DNA from: VXYK01 sp965221585
Lineage (GTDB): Bacteria; Actinomycetota; Acidimicrobiia; Acidimicrobiales; Aldehydirespiratoraceae
Assembly: GCA_965221585.1 (NCBI GenBank)
Contig: OZ244898.1
Location: 1,054,001-1,118,000, forward strand
Reading direction: 5' to 3'
Length of the DNA stretch: 64,000 nt
Under the pieces are notes generated by a model. The model saw only the letters and a program-made list of their open reading frames with translations. It had not been told where the DNA came from and ran no database searches. Positions 24,490 through 33,141 of the stretch are shown in pieces; the first letter of the stretch is position 1; each line of letters starts with the position of its first letter. A program made the position numbers and the translations under genes.

Positions 24490-26028
24490 TTACGCATAAT
24501 GGTCGGGAAGATCGTTCTCCCAGAGGACACCGTCACCTGCGCTGAGATTGAGGCGAACCCATTCCCTCGCAGCGTCACGGCTCGACACGTCGATCACGAT
24601 ACCGCCAACCGCAGATGCGCCACGGCGAAGGGCGGTGCGGTTGGTCCGGCCGACGATGACGAGTTCGCAGCCGGATTCGGCCACCAGCCGGGCGAACTCA
24701 GCGTTCTCGGAGTCTTGAAGCGGGCCCAGTTCGATCATCCCGGGCGTCACAACCACCGATCGGCCCTCGCTGCTGTGCTCCAAAAGCGTGGCCAGCGCCT
24801 CGGAGGCACCCGCGGGGTTCGAGTTGAAGGTGTTGTCGATGATCGTGATGCCCGAGTCCGCAACCGAAACGCTCGCCCGGTGCTCGCCCGTCTCTAGCGT
24901 CTCGATCAGGGCTACCAGTCGGTCAGGGGGCACCCCAACCTCCACGGCCAACGCCACTGCCACCGCAACGTTCGACCGTTGTACTGACGGGTGAAGCGAA
25001 CTGAGAGGGTACGACTCGGCGAAGTAGTCGAGCGTCAAGCCTGGTTCGTTTTCTTGAACCGACACCCGCACATCCGCAGAACTGTCCGGTCTGCCCGAAC
25101 AGCGGATCACCCGATGGTTCTCCGCGAGCCGATCGGCCTGGCCGGCCAACTCCGGCGAGTCAACATTGAGCACGACGGTCCGAGCGCCCTCGGCGATCTC
25201 CAATTTGGCGGCGACAATCTCGGTGATCGAACCCATACGTTCAAGGTGGACCGGGCCGATGGCGGTGATCGCCACGACCTCAGGTTCGATCCAGCCGCAA
25301 AGCGCCCGAATCTCTCCGGGGCCGTATGTGCCCATCTCGGCGATGAAGACTTCCGTCGAGTTGCCGAGATGCTCGTTGACGGCCCTCGACAAGCCTGCCT
25401 GGTTGTTCCACGACGCGGGGGAAGCGACCGTCGGTCGCAGCGGACTCACAAACGCTGCCAAATGCTCCTTGGTAGAGGTCTTTCCGTAGGACCCCGTGAT
25501 CGCGACCACCAGCGGACCCACCTCCCGGAGCCGTTCGGCCGCACTGCGCTGGAAACGCCTTGCGAGCCGTGACTCCACAGGAACGGCAACCGTCAGCGCG
25601 GCATCGACCGCAACGAACCCGAACAACGAGCAGATCGCCGCGGCCGAAGAGGTGGTCGCAAAGACACTCAGAAGCCACAGGGCAACACCCCAGATCAGTA
25701 CCGCCAGCGCGGCAGTGGTCTTCATCCGCCGCGTGAACCGCAACTTGGAACTCCTGCCGCGTAGAGGAAGCCCGACCGGAGTCACAGCCGCTATCACCGC
25801 AACCGCTGCGGCCAGTATGATCCGCGTCGAGCCGGCTACTACGATCGCCGCCGCGGTGCCGGCAAGCCCGCCCATGGCGAGGCCCACGTTGGGCACCGGG
25901 GTTGTTTCCAGCCAGCGGAACAGCGTCGTGTTGACCGATCCCGGCAGGTAGTGCTCGCGCTGGGCGACGCGCCACCACTTCGGCATCCAGACCAACGCGG
26001 AGGCCGCGGCCACGAGAACTGGAATCAC
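24490..26028 (-). CDS. MurF-like Mur ligase fused to an N-terminal membrane domain
   Basis: The 512-residue protein has an N-terminal ~165 residues with about four transmembrane segments instead of the MurF UDP-substrate domain, then a Mur ligase core: ITGSYGKTSTKEH (P-loop 179-186), ASWNNQAGLSRAV, VFIAEMGTYGPGEI, GPVHLERMGSI, KLEIAEGA and IIDNTFNSNPAGASEAL. It would add D-Ala-D-Ala to UDP-MurNAc-tripeptide at the membrane, or a related amide bond. GTG start overlaps the alpha/beta hydrolase stop by four nt, and ddl follows. The missing substrate domain makes canonical MurF activity uncertain. Confidence 0.8.
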   Translation of the reverse strand: MIPVLVAAASALVWMPKWWRVAQREHYLPGSVNTTLFRWLETTPVPNVGLAMGGLAGTAAAIVVAGSTRIILAAAVAVIAAVTPVGLPLRGRSSKLRFTRRMKTTAALAVLIWGVALWLLSVFATTSSAAAICSLFGFVAVDAALTVAVPVESRLARRFQRSAAERLREVGPLVVAITGSYGKTSTKEHLAAFVSPLRPTVASPASWNNQAGLSRAVNEHLGNSTEVFIAEMGTYGPGEIRALCGWIEPEVVAITAIGPVHLERMGSITEIVAAKLEIAEGARTVVLNVDSPELAGQADRLAENHRVIRCSGRPDSSADVRVSVQENEPGLTLDYFAESYPLSSLHPSVQRSNVAVAVALAVEVGVPPDRLVALIETLETGEHRASVSVADSGITIIDNTFNSNPAGASEALATLLEHSSEGRSVVVTPGMIELGPLQDSENAEFARLVAESGCELVIVGRTNRTALRRGASAVGGIVIDVSSRDAAREWVRLNLSAGDGVLWENDLPDHYA

Positions 26029-26765
26029 TGGCGCACGAGCCGATCAATCGTCTCAACAAACAGTTCGGGATGCTCAAGATGGATGTCGTGGCCGCAATCC
26101 CGCTCTTCGAGGGTCGAGCCGTTGACGATCCGTTGTGCGCGTCTGGCGTCGGTGACCGGCGCGGCAGTGTCGCTTCGACCCCACACGAACGCCGTCGGGC
26201 AGCGAAGCTCGGCCAGGTCGTCCTCGTATGACTCGTTCACAACTCTGACTAGCACCTCCCGCATCACACCTGAAGCGGCCAGATAGTCCGCAGAACCGTG
26301 TCTGGCGCGGGCGGACTCGAGCCGGGCGTCGCTGGTGATCCCCAACCGGTTGAGCCTTCTGATGGTGCGGTACCGCAGCGGCGGTCTGGCGCGCGTCCGG
26401 CTGCGGAACAGAGGCGTGCCGGCGATGATCAAGCCGCAGACAGAGTCCGGTTCGGCTGTTGCGATCTTCAGGGCGACCCGACCTCCGAAGGAGTGACCGA
26501 CCAGAAGCATCCGTTTCGAGCCGGTCCAGTTCCTGACCGCATCGAGGACGGCCGTCGCGTAACCGCTCGAACCCATGGCCTCGGGCGGCTGCACTGACGA
26601 ACCGAAACCGGGAAGGTCGGGCGACATTCCCGGCCTCTGGCCCGCCACAGCCGAGAAATCACGCCGTGAACGGCCCCAGCCGTGCAGATAGACGATCGGA
26701 ACATCGACAGGAGCAGAAGGAACCTCAGCGATGAGTCCCAGGGTCCCGAATGTTGCTACAGGCAT
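26025..26765 (-). CDS. Alpha/beta hydrolase
   Basis: The 246 residues have the alpha/beta hydrolase fold: LHGWGRSRRDF oxyanion loop, nucleophile elbow GHSFGG, an acid in FVWGRSDTAAP and His in RDCGHDIHLEHP. It could be an esterase, lactonase or peptidase. It is first in the murF-like/ddl operon, sharing a 4-nt overlap with the murF-like gene, so a cell-envelope role is likely. GGGAG lies ten nt before ATG 26763-26765. Confidence 0.85.
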   Translation of the reverse strand: MPVATFGTLGLIAEVPSAPVDVPIVYLHGWGRSRRDFSAVAGQRPGMSPDLPGFGSSVQPPEAMGSSGYATAVLDAVRNWTGSKRMLLVGHSFGGRVALKIATAEPDSVCGLIIAGTPLFRSRTRARPPLRYRTIRRLNRLGITSDARLESARARHGSADYLAASGVMREVLVRVVNESYEDDLAELRCPTAFVWGRSDTAAPVTDARRAQRIVNGSTLEERDCGHDIHLEHPELFVETIDRLVRQ

Positions 26766-26869
26766 CTAGTGGTCGCTCCCGTCACCCTCTGATCCTAGCT
26801 AGGCACCTGAGCGGGGTCGTACCACGGCTGCTTGCGCGTCGGGGCAAGGAAACAGGCACACTTGGGGTT

Positions 26870-27982
26870 GTGAGTGTGGACTGGGATGCTGTTGCAGCCG
26901 TTGGCCTTTACGACCCCACCTCCGCCGATGCCGCGACTCGGCGAGAACTGATCGAACTGTTGGCCTCCCACGGAGCCACGGTCAAGCAGATGACCGAGGC
27001 CATCAAGATCGGCGAGTTGTGGGAACTGGCGATCGAGTTGGTCTATGGGAAATCGTCGCAGATGTCGGCCCGCGAGCTGGCCCAGCAAGCCGGTGTGGAC
27101 CTGAAGGTTATCGAGATCATCTACCGCGTTTCCGGGGTGCCGGTCACCGATCCCGATGAACCCAGGTTCGGCCCTCAGGACCTGGAGTTGGTCTGCGGTC
27201 TGGGGGACGTCGCCGGGGGCAGGTTCTTTCAGCGGGACGAACTGGGTGAGATACTCCGGGTCTTCGGGGAGGCCGTCGGCCGCATCGCCGACGCCGCGGT
27301 GGCGATGTATCAGCAGGGCGCCTACCAGCGGATGCTGGCTTCGGGAGCCAGCGAATTGGACAGGGCCAAGCTCACCATCGCCAGCGCTTCGGAGGCGATG
27401 GTCTTCCCGCAGTTGTTGACCGCGCTGATCCGCCACCATATTTCTGATGCTGCCGAGCGACTGCAGGCCACCCATGTCGAGGGAAGTCCCTCGGAGCGCC
27501 TGTTGGCGGTGGGATTCGTGGACATTGTTGGCTACTCAGCCCGCGCCTCGGAGGTGTCGATGGGGGAGCTGTTCGACCTGGTGTCAGGCTTCGAGAACCG
27601 CTCTTTGGACATCGTCGCCGCCAGTGGAGGACACACGGTCAAACATCTCGGCGATGAGGTCATGTTCGTGGCCAACAACGCGGTCGCCGGCGCAACCATC
27701 GCCATGGACCTGGTAGAGGCTTTCGGCGGCGAGAAGGAGGTGGTTCCCCATGGTGGGGTCACCTTCGGGCCTGTGGTCAACCGCCGGGGAGACTACTACG
27801 GGCCGGTGGTGAACCTGGCTTCGCGTATCGCACGCCAGGCTGTGCCCGGTGAGATCCTGGTGTCTTCAGACATGGCCACTCGGCTGGCGGATGCAGACGG
27901 TTTTGAGACGCTGTCAGCTGGGCGTCGAATGCTGCGTGGTTTCAACGATCCAGTCGAAGTTCACACCCTCTCTCGCCGTTAG
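26870..27982 (+). CDS. Class III adenylate/guanylate cyclase with N-terminal regulatory domain
   Basis: From GTG 26870 the protein is 370 residues. The N-terminal ~190 residues (RRELIELLASHGATVKQMTE; TDPDEPRFGPQDLELV) resemble the adenylate cyclase regulatory domain of the pH-sensing mycobacterial cyclase Rv1264. The C-terminal catalytic domain has metal Asp218 (FVDIVGYS), the Lys of HTVKHLGDEVMF, metal Asp262, and Asn315/Arg319 (VVNLASRIA), so all cyclase residues seem present. It should make cAMP (or cGMP) in the cytoplasm. The start is uncertain: there is no SD and only CACACT seven nt upstream. The longer frame to 26750 overlaps the hydrolase gene. Confidence 0.88.
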   Translation: MSVDWDAVAAVGLYDPTSADAATRRELIELLASHGATVKQMTEAIKIGELWELAIELVYGKSSQMSARELAQQAGVDLKVIEIIYRVSGVPVTDPDEPRFGPQDLELVCGLGDVAGGRFFQRDELGEILRVFGEAVGRIADAAVAMYQQGAYQRMLASGASELDRAKLTIASASEAMVFPQLLTALIRHHISDAAERLQATHVEGSPSERLLAVGFVDIVGYSARASEVSMGELFDLVSGFENRSLDIVAASGGHTVKHLGDEVMFVANNAVAGATIAMDLVEAFGGEKEVVPHGGVTFGPVVNRRGDYYGPVVNLASRIARQAVPGEILVSSDMATRLADADGFETLSAGRRMLRGFNDPVEVHTLSRR

Positions 27983-27999
27983 CGGTCCGGAGCCGTCAA

Positions 28000-30372
28000 T
28001 CAGCTGATCTCGACCGTGGTCGCGACAATCGAGCGCCGGTCGTAGTGGGCGACCTCGCCGTTGAGCGTCACCGTCGTCTCGCGCATGTCGGGGTCGTACG
28101 AGGATCCACCCAGGCGGAACGTAAAACTCCCCGGCTCGGTGACGAGATCCATATGGAGACCGTGGAATGCCAGACGACTCGGGTGGATCGTGAAGCTGAC
28201 CGTGCGCGTCTCACCTGCGGCTATGGCGACCCTGGCGAAACCGATCAGCTCACGCAGCGGCCTCGCCACAGAGGCGACATCGTCGGTGACATACAGTTGC
28301 ACCACCTCGTCGCCGTCCCGCTCACCGGTGTTTCTGACCGCCACCGACACCGTGGTGGGGGTCGTCGTGGAGCCGGTGGACACTGTCGGTTCGCCGTAGT
28401 CGAAGGTTGTGTAGGACAGCCCGTGTCCGAACCAGTAGAGCGCCGAAACGTCACGATCTACGTAGGTCCCGTGGAACTCGGAGCGGTCGCCGCGGTTGCG
28501 CATGTCGTGGTGGAGCGGAATCTGGCCCACGTGGCGGGGCATGCTGACCGGCAGCCGTCCCGCCGGGTTGACCGCGCCGGTCAACACGTCGGCTATCGCA
28601 CTACCGCCCTCCTCGCCGGGCAGGATCGACCACAGAACGGCGTTCGCAAGCTCAGCTTCGGCTTCCAGCGTGTGCACACGACCGCTTACCACCAGCACGA
28701 TGGTCGGAGTTCCGGTTGCGGCAACTTCGGCCACCAACCGGGACTGCACGCCGGGAAGGTTGAGATCGGTGACGTCGCGGGCTTCTCCGACTGTGGCATC
28801 CAGCACCACCCCCGAACGGGCGCCCACACAGACAATCGCCACGTCTGCGTCGGCGGCGGCTCGCACTGCCTCGGCGATCTGCGATGTGTCGTCGCCGGAA
28901 TCAGCACAACCGAACGAATGGGTGACCTCCGTGTCGCCGAGGGCGGCCCGCAACCCCGCAAGCGGGGTGACATGGGGCGTGTAGTGCGGGCCTGCGGCGA
29001 AAGCACCGCTGGACTCTGGAAGCTGATCGGTGCCAGTACCGTCGCCCTCGACCCGCGCGCCGATGGCGGCGAGATTGTCGGCGATTAGGATCTCAAGATG
29101 GGCTGGGTAGTGGTAGTCGCCCTGCAGCAGCCGTTGATCGTCGGCATGGGGACCGATCATCGCCACCCGCGATATCGACGGACTGAGGGGTAGGACCCCG
29201 TCGTTCTTCAACAACACGACACCCTCGGCCGCGGCACGGCGAGCCAGGAGGCGCTGCTCGTCGTTGTCGAACACGGCCGGCGCGGCACTCGCATCCACGT
29301 AGGGATTCTCAAACAGTCCCAATTTCATCTTCTGGGCCAATACCCTGGCGCAGGACTCATCGATGAGCGCTTCATCAAAGAGCCCGTCGCGAACCGCGGC
29401 TCCGAGGTGCTGATAACAGTCGAGCTCCGGCAACTCGATGTCGAGCCCGGCCCCCAGTGCAGCGACCGCCGCACCCTGGGCATCAACCGCCGTCTTGTGG
29501 TTAAAGTAGAGCTGGGTCACCGCGAAGTAGTCGGCCACGACGGTTCCGTCGAATCCGAGTTCGCCACGAAGCAGATCAGTGAGGATCTCGCGGCTCGCGG
29601 CTGCGGGCACGCCGTCGATCGACGAGTAGCTGTTCATCATCGAGGCGAGGCCCGCTTCACGGATCGCCGCCGCGAAGGGTTCTGCATAGACCTCGCGCAG
29701 TTCTCGGCCGCCGAGATGTACCGGCGCTTGGTTGCGGCCTCCCAGCGAATATGCGTAACCCAAGAAGTGCTTGCCGGTGCAGACAACGCCGTTGGCAAGA
29801 TCGTCGGTCTGCATCGCCTCCACGTATGCAACACCCATCCGGCCGCAGAGTTCCGGCGACTCGCCGTAGGTCTCCTCGACGCGTCCCCAACGGGGGTCAC
29901 GTGCCACATCAAGCACAGGCGACAGGTTGTGGCGGGCACCGACCGCCAGCATCTGGGTGCGGATCACCCCGGCCACCTCGGCCATCAGAGCGGTGTTCCA
30001 GGTGGCGGCTAGGCCCAGTCCCTGCGGGAACGTGGTCGCCCCCCTGTGCAGGAACCCGCCGACTCCCTCCTCGTGGATCACGGCGGGGATTCCGAGGCGG
30101 GTGTTCTCGACGAGCACCTTCTGGATGGAGTTGCCCAACTGTGCCGATTCGTTGGCCAGCAGTCCTGTGGTGGCACCGATACGGGTGATCTGCCCGATGC
30201 CGTTGGCGAGCACCTCGGCAGCAACCTCCGGGTCGAACTGTTCGTCCACGACCAGCGAGGTGACCCAGGTCGCCCCGAGCTGAGCCACCTTCTCCTCGAG
30301 GGTCATCCTCCCGACAAGATCGCTCACCCGTTCGTCGATCGCCGCGATCGGATCCTTGTAGATCTCAGTCAT
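28000..30372 (-). CDS. Glycoside hydrolase family 3 beta-glucosidase/xylosidase
   Basis: From ATG 30370-30372 (GGAG upstream) the enzyme has 790 residues. It shows the GH3 N-terminal barrel (RVSDLVGRMTLEEKVAQLG; VARDPRWGRVEETYGESPEL), nucleophile Asp281 in TVVADYFAV, the C-terminal alpha/beta sandwich with acid/base-type Glu (DATVGEARD) and a fibronectin III-like end (GELxGFARV; FRLGGSSYDPD). No signal peptide, so it works on imported oligosaccharides. The specificity between beta-glucoside and beta-xyloside is not clear. Convergent with the cyclase (17 nt). Confidence 0.93.
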   Translation of the reverse strand: MTEIYKDPIAAIDERVSDLVGRMTLEEKVAQLGATWVTSLVVDEQFDPEVAAEVLANGIGQITRIGATTGLLANESAQLGNSIQKVLVENTRLGIPAVIHEEGVGGFLHRGATTFPQGLGLAATWNTALMAEVAGVIRTQMLAVGARHNLSPVLDVARDPRWGRVEETYGESPELCGRMGVAYVEAMQTDDLANGVVCTGKHFLGYAYSLGGRNQAPVHLGGRELREVYAEPFAAAIREAGLASMMNSYSSIDGVPAAASREILTDLLRGELGFDGTVVADYFAVTQLYFNHKTAVDAQGAAVAALGAGLDIELPELDCYQHLGAAVRDGLFDEALIDESCARVLAQKMKLGLFENPYVDASAAPAVFDNDEQRLLARRAAAEGVVLLKNDGVLPLSPSISRVAMIGPHADDQRLLQGDYHYPAHLEILIADNLAAIGARVEGDGTGTDQLPESSGAFAAGPHYTPHVTPLAGLRAALGDTEVTHSFGCADSGDDTSQIAEAVRAAADADVAIVCVGARSGVVLDATVGEARDVTDLNLPGVQSRLVAEVAATGTPTIVLVVSGRVHTLEAEAELANAVLWSILPGEEGGSAIADVLTGAVNPAGRLPVSMPRHVGQIPLHHDMRNRGDRSEFHGTYVDRDVSALYWFGHGLSYTTFDYGEPTVSTGSTTTPTTVSVAVRNTGERDGDEVVQLYVTDDVASVARPLRELIGFARVAIAAGETRTVSFTIHPSRLAFHGLHMDLVTEPGSFTFRLGGSSYDPDMRETTVTLNGEVAHYDRRSIVATTVEIS

Positions 30373-30727
30373 GTTTCTCCTTGGCTCGGTATGCGGCCGG
30401 GCTCCTGCGCAACGCCTCGACATCGGGGACATCTCGGCCGAGGGTCTCCTGAACTCCTGCCCCTACGATAGAGCGTTGATGACAAACGGCACGGTGTCCG
30501 GGGTCGCCGTATCCGGAGATGGCACGGATTTCGACGGAGGTTTCAACCCCGAACAAGGCGAACAGAACCGTGACGTAGAGTCCAGCCGGCAACCCGCCGG
30601 CGAATCCCGCTCCGAGCGACGAACAATATGGCCAGCACAAAGGCCAGTAGGGCCAGGTAGTAGTAAAACCGGCGTACTACGCCTTCACGACTGGTTTGGC
30701 AGCGCGCCTACCGACAGGAGCAACACA
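30373..30727. other. Divergent GH3 intergenic region with decayed membrane-protein fragment
   Basis: The two GH3 genes diverge across 355 nt. Each has its own ribosome site (GGAG on the minus, AGGAG 30717-30721 on the plus). In between, the minus strand encodes hydrophobic stretches in two frames that I read as remnants (separate entry). I see no clear operator; a carbohydrate-responsive regulator site is expected but not identified. Confidence 0.5.
30543..30722 (-). pseudogene. Possible fragment of a membrane (permease-like) gene
   Basis: Minus-strand frame CQTSREGVVRRFYYYLALL then AFVLAILFVARSGIRRR runs about 60 codons to TGA 30543-30545 without a start. The segment FYYYLALLAFVLAILFVA resembles the last helix of LivM-type permeases. 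A neighbouring frame carries a second hydrophobic run (FAGGLPAGLYVTVLFALFGV), as if one frameshift split a small membrane protein. Identification is weak; it may be chance coding of a hydrophobic frame. Confidence 0.25.
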
Positions 30728-33130
30728 ATGACCGATATCGACGCGCTCGTCGCGCAGATGACACTCGAAGAGAAATGCACCATGCTCGTTGGTGAGACCG
30801 CTTGGATCGTCAAGGGCTGTGAACGTCTCCAGATCCCGGAGTGGTGCCTCAGCGACGGTCCCGTCGGCGTGCGTGGCAGAGCTATGGGCCCAGGTCTGGT
30901 CGTCCCAGGTCCATCCGCCATCGCCGCGACCTGGAACCCCGTTCTGGTAAAGGAGTTGGGTACGGCGCTCGGCGTGGAAGCCAAGGACCGCGGCGTGGAC
31001 GTGCTGTTGGCACCGACCGTCAACCTTCACCGGTCACCACGTGGCGGGCGCCACTTCGAGTCCTACAGCGAAGACCCGCAGCTCAGTTCCGAAATTGCAG
31101 TCGCCTACATCACCGGTGTGCAGAGTCAGGGCGTGGGGGCGTGTGTCAAGCACTTCGTAGCCAACGACCAGGAATTCGAGCGCCTCACCATCAACGTGGT
31201 CCTCGACGAGCGGAGCCTGCGAGAGATCTATCTGCCACCCTTCGAAGCCGCGGTTAAGCAAGCAGGTGTCCGCTCTGTGATGGGTGCCTACAACTTCGTG
31301 AACGGTCAGCATGCCTGCGCGCATCAGGATTATCTGGTGGACCTCTTGAAGAATGAATGGGAATTCGACGGTTTCGTGGTCTCGGACTGGGCAGCGATCA
31401 AAGAAACGGTCGCCCCGGCCCGCTTCGGTCTCGACCTTGAGATGCCAGGACCAGGACGGTACTGGGGAGGCGGACAACTTCAGGCTGCTGTGGAATCGGG
31501 TGAGGTCGTCGAGGACCTGATTGACGACAAGGTGCGGCGGATTATCGGTTTCCTCGACTGGGCAGGCCGCATCGGCACCCCCACAGACCATAGCGAGCGC
31601 CACATTGAACGGCCGGAGCACCGTGAACTGGCACGGCGCGCCGCTACCGAGTCGATGGTCCTCCTCAAGAACGACCGTGGCCTGCTGCCCCTTGTCGGTG
31701 AGGGAACGATCGCACTGATCGGGCCGGGGATTGCGGACACCGCCATTCTCGGTGGTGGCTCGGCCAGCCTCGAACCGCACCGTGCAACTACCGTCGCCCA
31801 AGCGATGCAGGAACGGATCGGTGACCGCGTGGTCGGCGTGGCTCCGGGAATCGACATGCGTCGCCGAGCAGCGGCGATCCCCCATGAATGGATCGAAGGC
31901 GGCGAGGTTCGCTTCGAGCTGTTCGACGGGGTGGGTTTCGACAACGAACCGTTCAAGGTCGGGAGGGGCCCCTCGGTGTTCAACGTCTGGTTCGGTGAGA
32001 GTTGGCCCGCCGGGATCGAGACGATGTCGGTGCGTTTGAGCTTCACGATGACGCCGACTACGTCGGGCCTACACCGATTCTGCGCCCTCGGCTTCGGTCA
32101 CGCTGCTTTGTTCGTCGACGGGGAACTCGTGGCTGACAATTCGATAAACGGGTTCAACGCAGGGTTGGGGCTGCATGGCGGCGACGGCTTCATGGACCTC
32201 GAGGCCGGCCGCGCCTACCGGATCCGATTGGATCATCTGCCCCGCGACGCGAGGCAGTTGGTCAGTATCGTTGACGCTGGTGTTGAACTGGCCGAGGTCG
32301 ACTTCGAAACCGGTCTAAACGAAGCTGCGATTCTTGCCGCACTGGCCGACACCGCCATTGTCGTTGTGGGATCGAGCGCCGAGTGGGAGTCGGAGGGCGC
32401 TGATCGCGACTCGATAGCTCTGCCCAACCAACAGGACGAACTAGTCAGGCGCGTGATTGCGGCCAATCCGAACACAGTTGTGGTGCTCAACTGTGGCGCA
32501 CCCATGACGCTGCCGTGGTTCGACGATGTGTCCGCGGTCATCCTGGCGTGGTACCCGGGCCAGGAAGCCGGTTATGCGATCACCGATGTACTGACCGGCG
32601 ATGCCGAACCAGCGGGGCGGATGCCCACCACCTGGGCACGCGAAGAGCGCGACACACCGGCGTTCTTGAACTATCCGGGAGAAGCTGGCGAGGTCCGTTA
32701 CGGCGAGGGGATCTTCGTCGGCTACCGCTCCTATGACGCGCGTGGCATCGAGCCGATGATCCCCTTCGGCCACGGCGGTTCCTACACCAGCTTCGAATGG
32801 GGCAACCCCAACGTGAGCGGCGCTGGAACGGACCTGACCGTTGAGGTGTCGGTCACCAACACCGGTCAGCGAACCGGCAGCGAGGTGGTACAGGTCTATA
32901 TCGCGCCGGAAAGGCCCGTTGTGGCTCGCCCGCCAAAGGAACTAGCCGGTTTCGCCAAGGTCGAACTCCGTCCAGGCGCGATCGGTACGGCCCGCATCGA
33001 ACTCAGCGATCGATCCTTCTCCCGCTGGGACCCGGCGGTCCACAATTGGGTGATCGATCCCGGCTCCTACACGATAATTGTTGCGGCCTCCGCCACCGAC
33101 ACACGAGCCACCCTGGATGTGAACCTTTAG
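30728..33130 (+). CDS. Glycoside hydrolase family 3 with PA14 domain
   Basis: The 800-residue protein starts at ATG 30728 with AGGAG upstream. The GH3 barrel includes LSDGPVGVRG, NLHRSPRGGRHFESYSEDP, CVKHFVANDQE and nucleophile Asp220 (FVVSDWAAI). A PA14-like beta insert lies at about 400-540 (RLSFTMTPTTSGLHRFCALG; ALFVDGELV). The alpha/beta sandwich carries WESEGADRDSIALP, the acid/base region, and an FN3-like end follows. PA14-bearing GH3 enzymes are beta-glucosidases with bound-sugar selectivity. No signal peptide. Probably works with the divergent GH3 on plant- or algal-derived oligosaccharides. Confidence 0.93.
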   Translation: MTDIDALVAQMTLEEKCTMLVGETAWIVKGCERLQIPEWCLSDGPVGVRGRAMGPGLVVPGPSAIAATWNPVLVKELGTALGVEAKDRGVDVLLAPTVNLHRSPRGGRHFESYSEDPQLSSEIAVAYITGVQSQGVGACVKHFVANDQEFERLTINVVLDERSLREIYLPPFEAAVKQAGVRSVMGAYNFVNGQHACAHQDYLVDLLKNEWEFDGFVVSDWAAIKETVAPARFGLDLEMPGPGRYWGGGQLQAAVESGEVVEDLIDDKVRRIIGFLDWAGRIGTPTDHSERHIERPEHRELARRAATESMVLLKNDRGLLPLVGEGTIALIGPGIADTAILGGGSASLEPHRATTVAQAMQERIGDRVVGVAPGIDMRRRAAAIPHEWIEGGEVRFELFDGVGFDNEPFKVGRGPSVFNVWFGESWPAGIETMSVRLSFTMTPTTSGLHRFCALGFGHAALFVDGELVADNSINGFNAGLGLHGGDGFMDLEAGRAYRIRLDHLPRDARQLVSIVDAGVELAEVDFETGLNEAAILAALADTAIVVVGSSAEWESEGADRDSIALPNQQDELVRRVIAANPNTVVVLNCGAPMTLPWFDDVSAVILAWYPGQEAGYAITDVLTGDAEPAGRMPTTWAREERDTPAFLNYPGEAGEVRYGEGIFVGYRSYDARGIEPMIPFGHGGSYTSFEWGNPNVSGAGTDLTVEVSVTNTGQRTGSEVVQVYIAPERPVVARPPKELAGFAKVELRPGAIGTARIELSDRSFSRWDPAVHNWVIDPGSYTIIVAASATDTRATLDVNL

Positions 33131-33141
33131 CTCTCAGGCGT

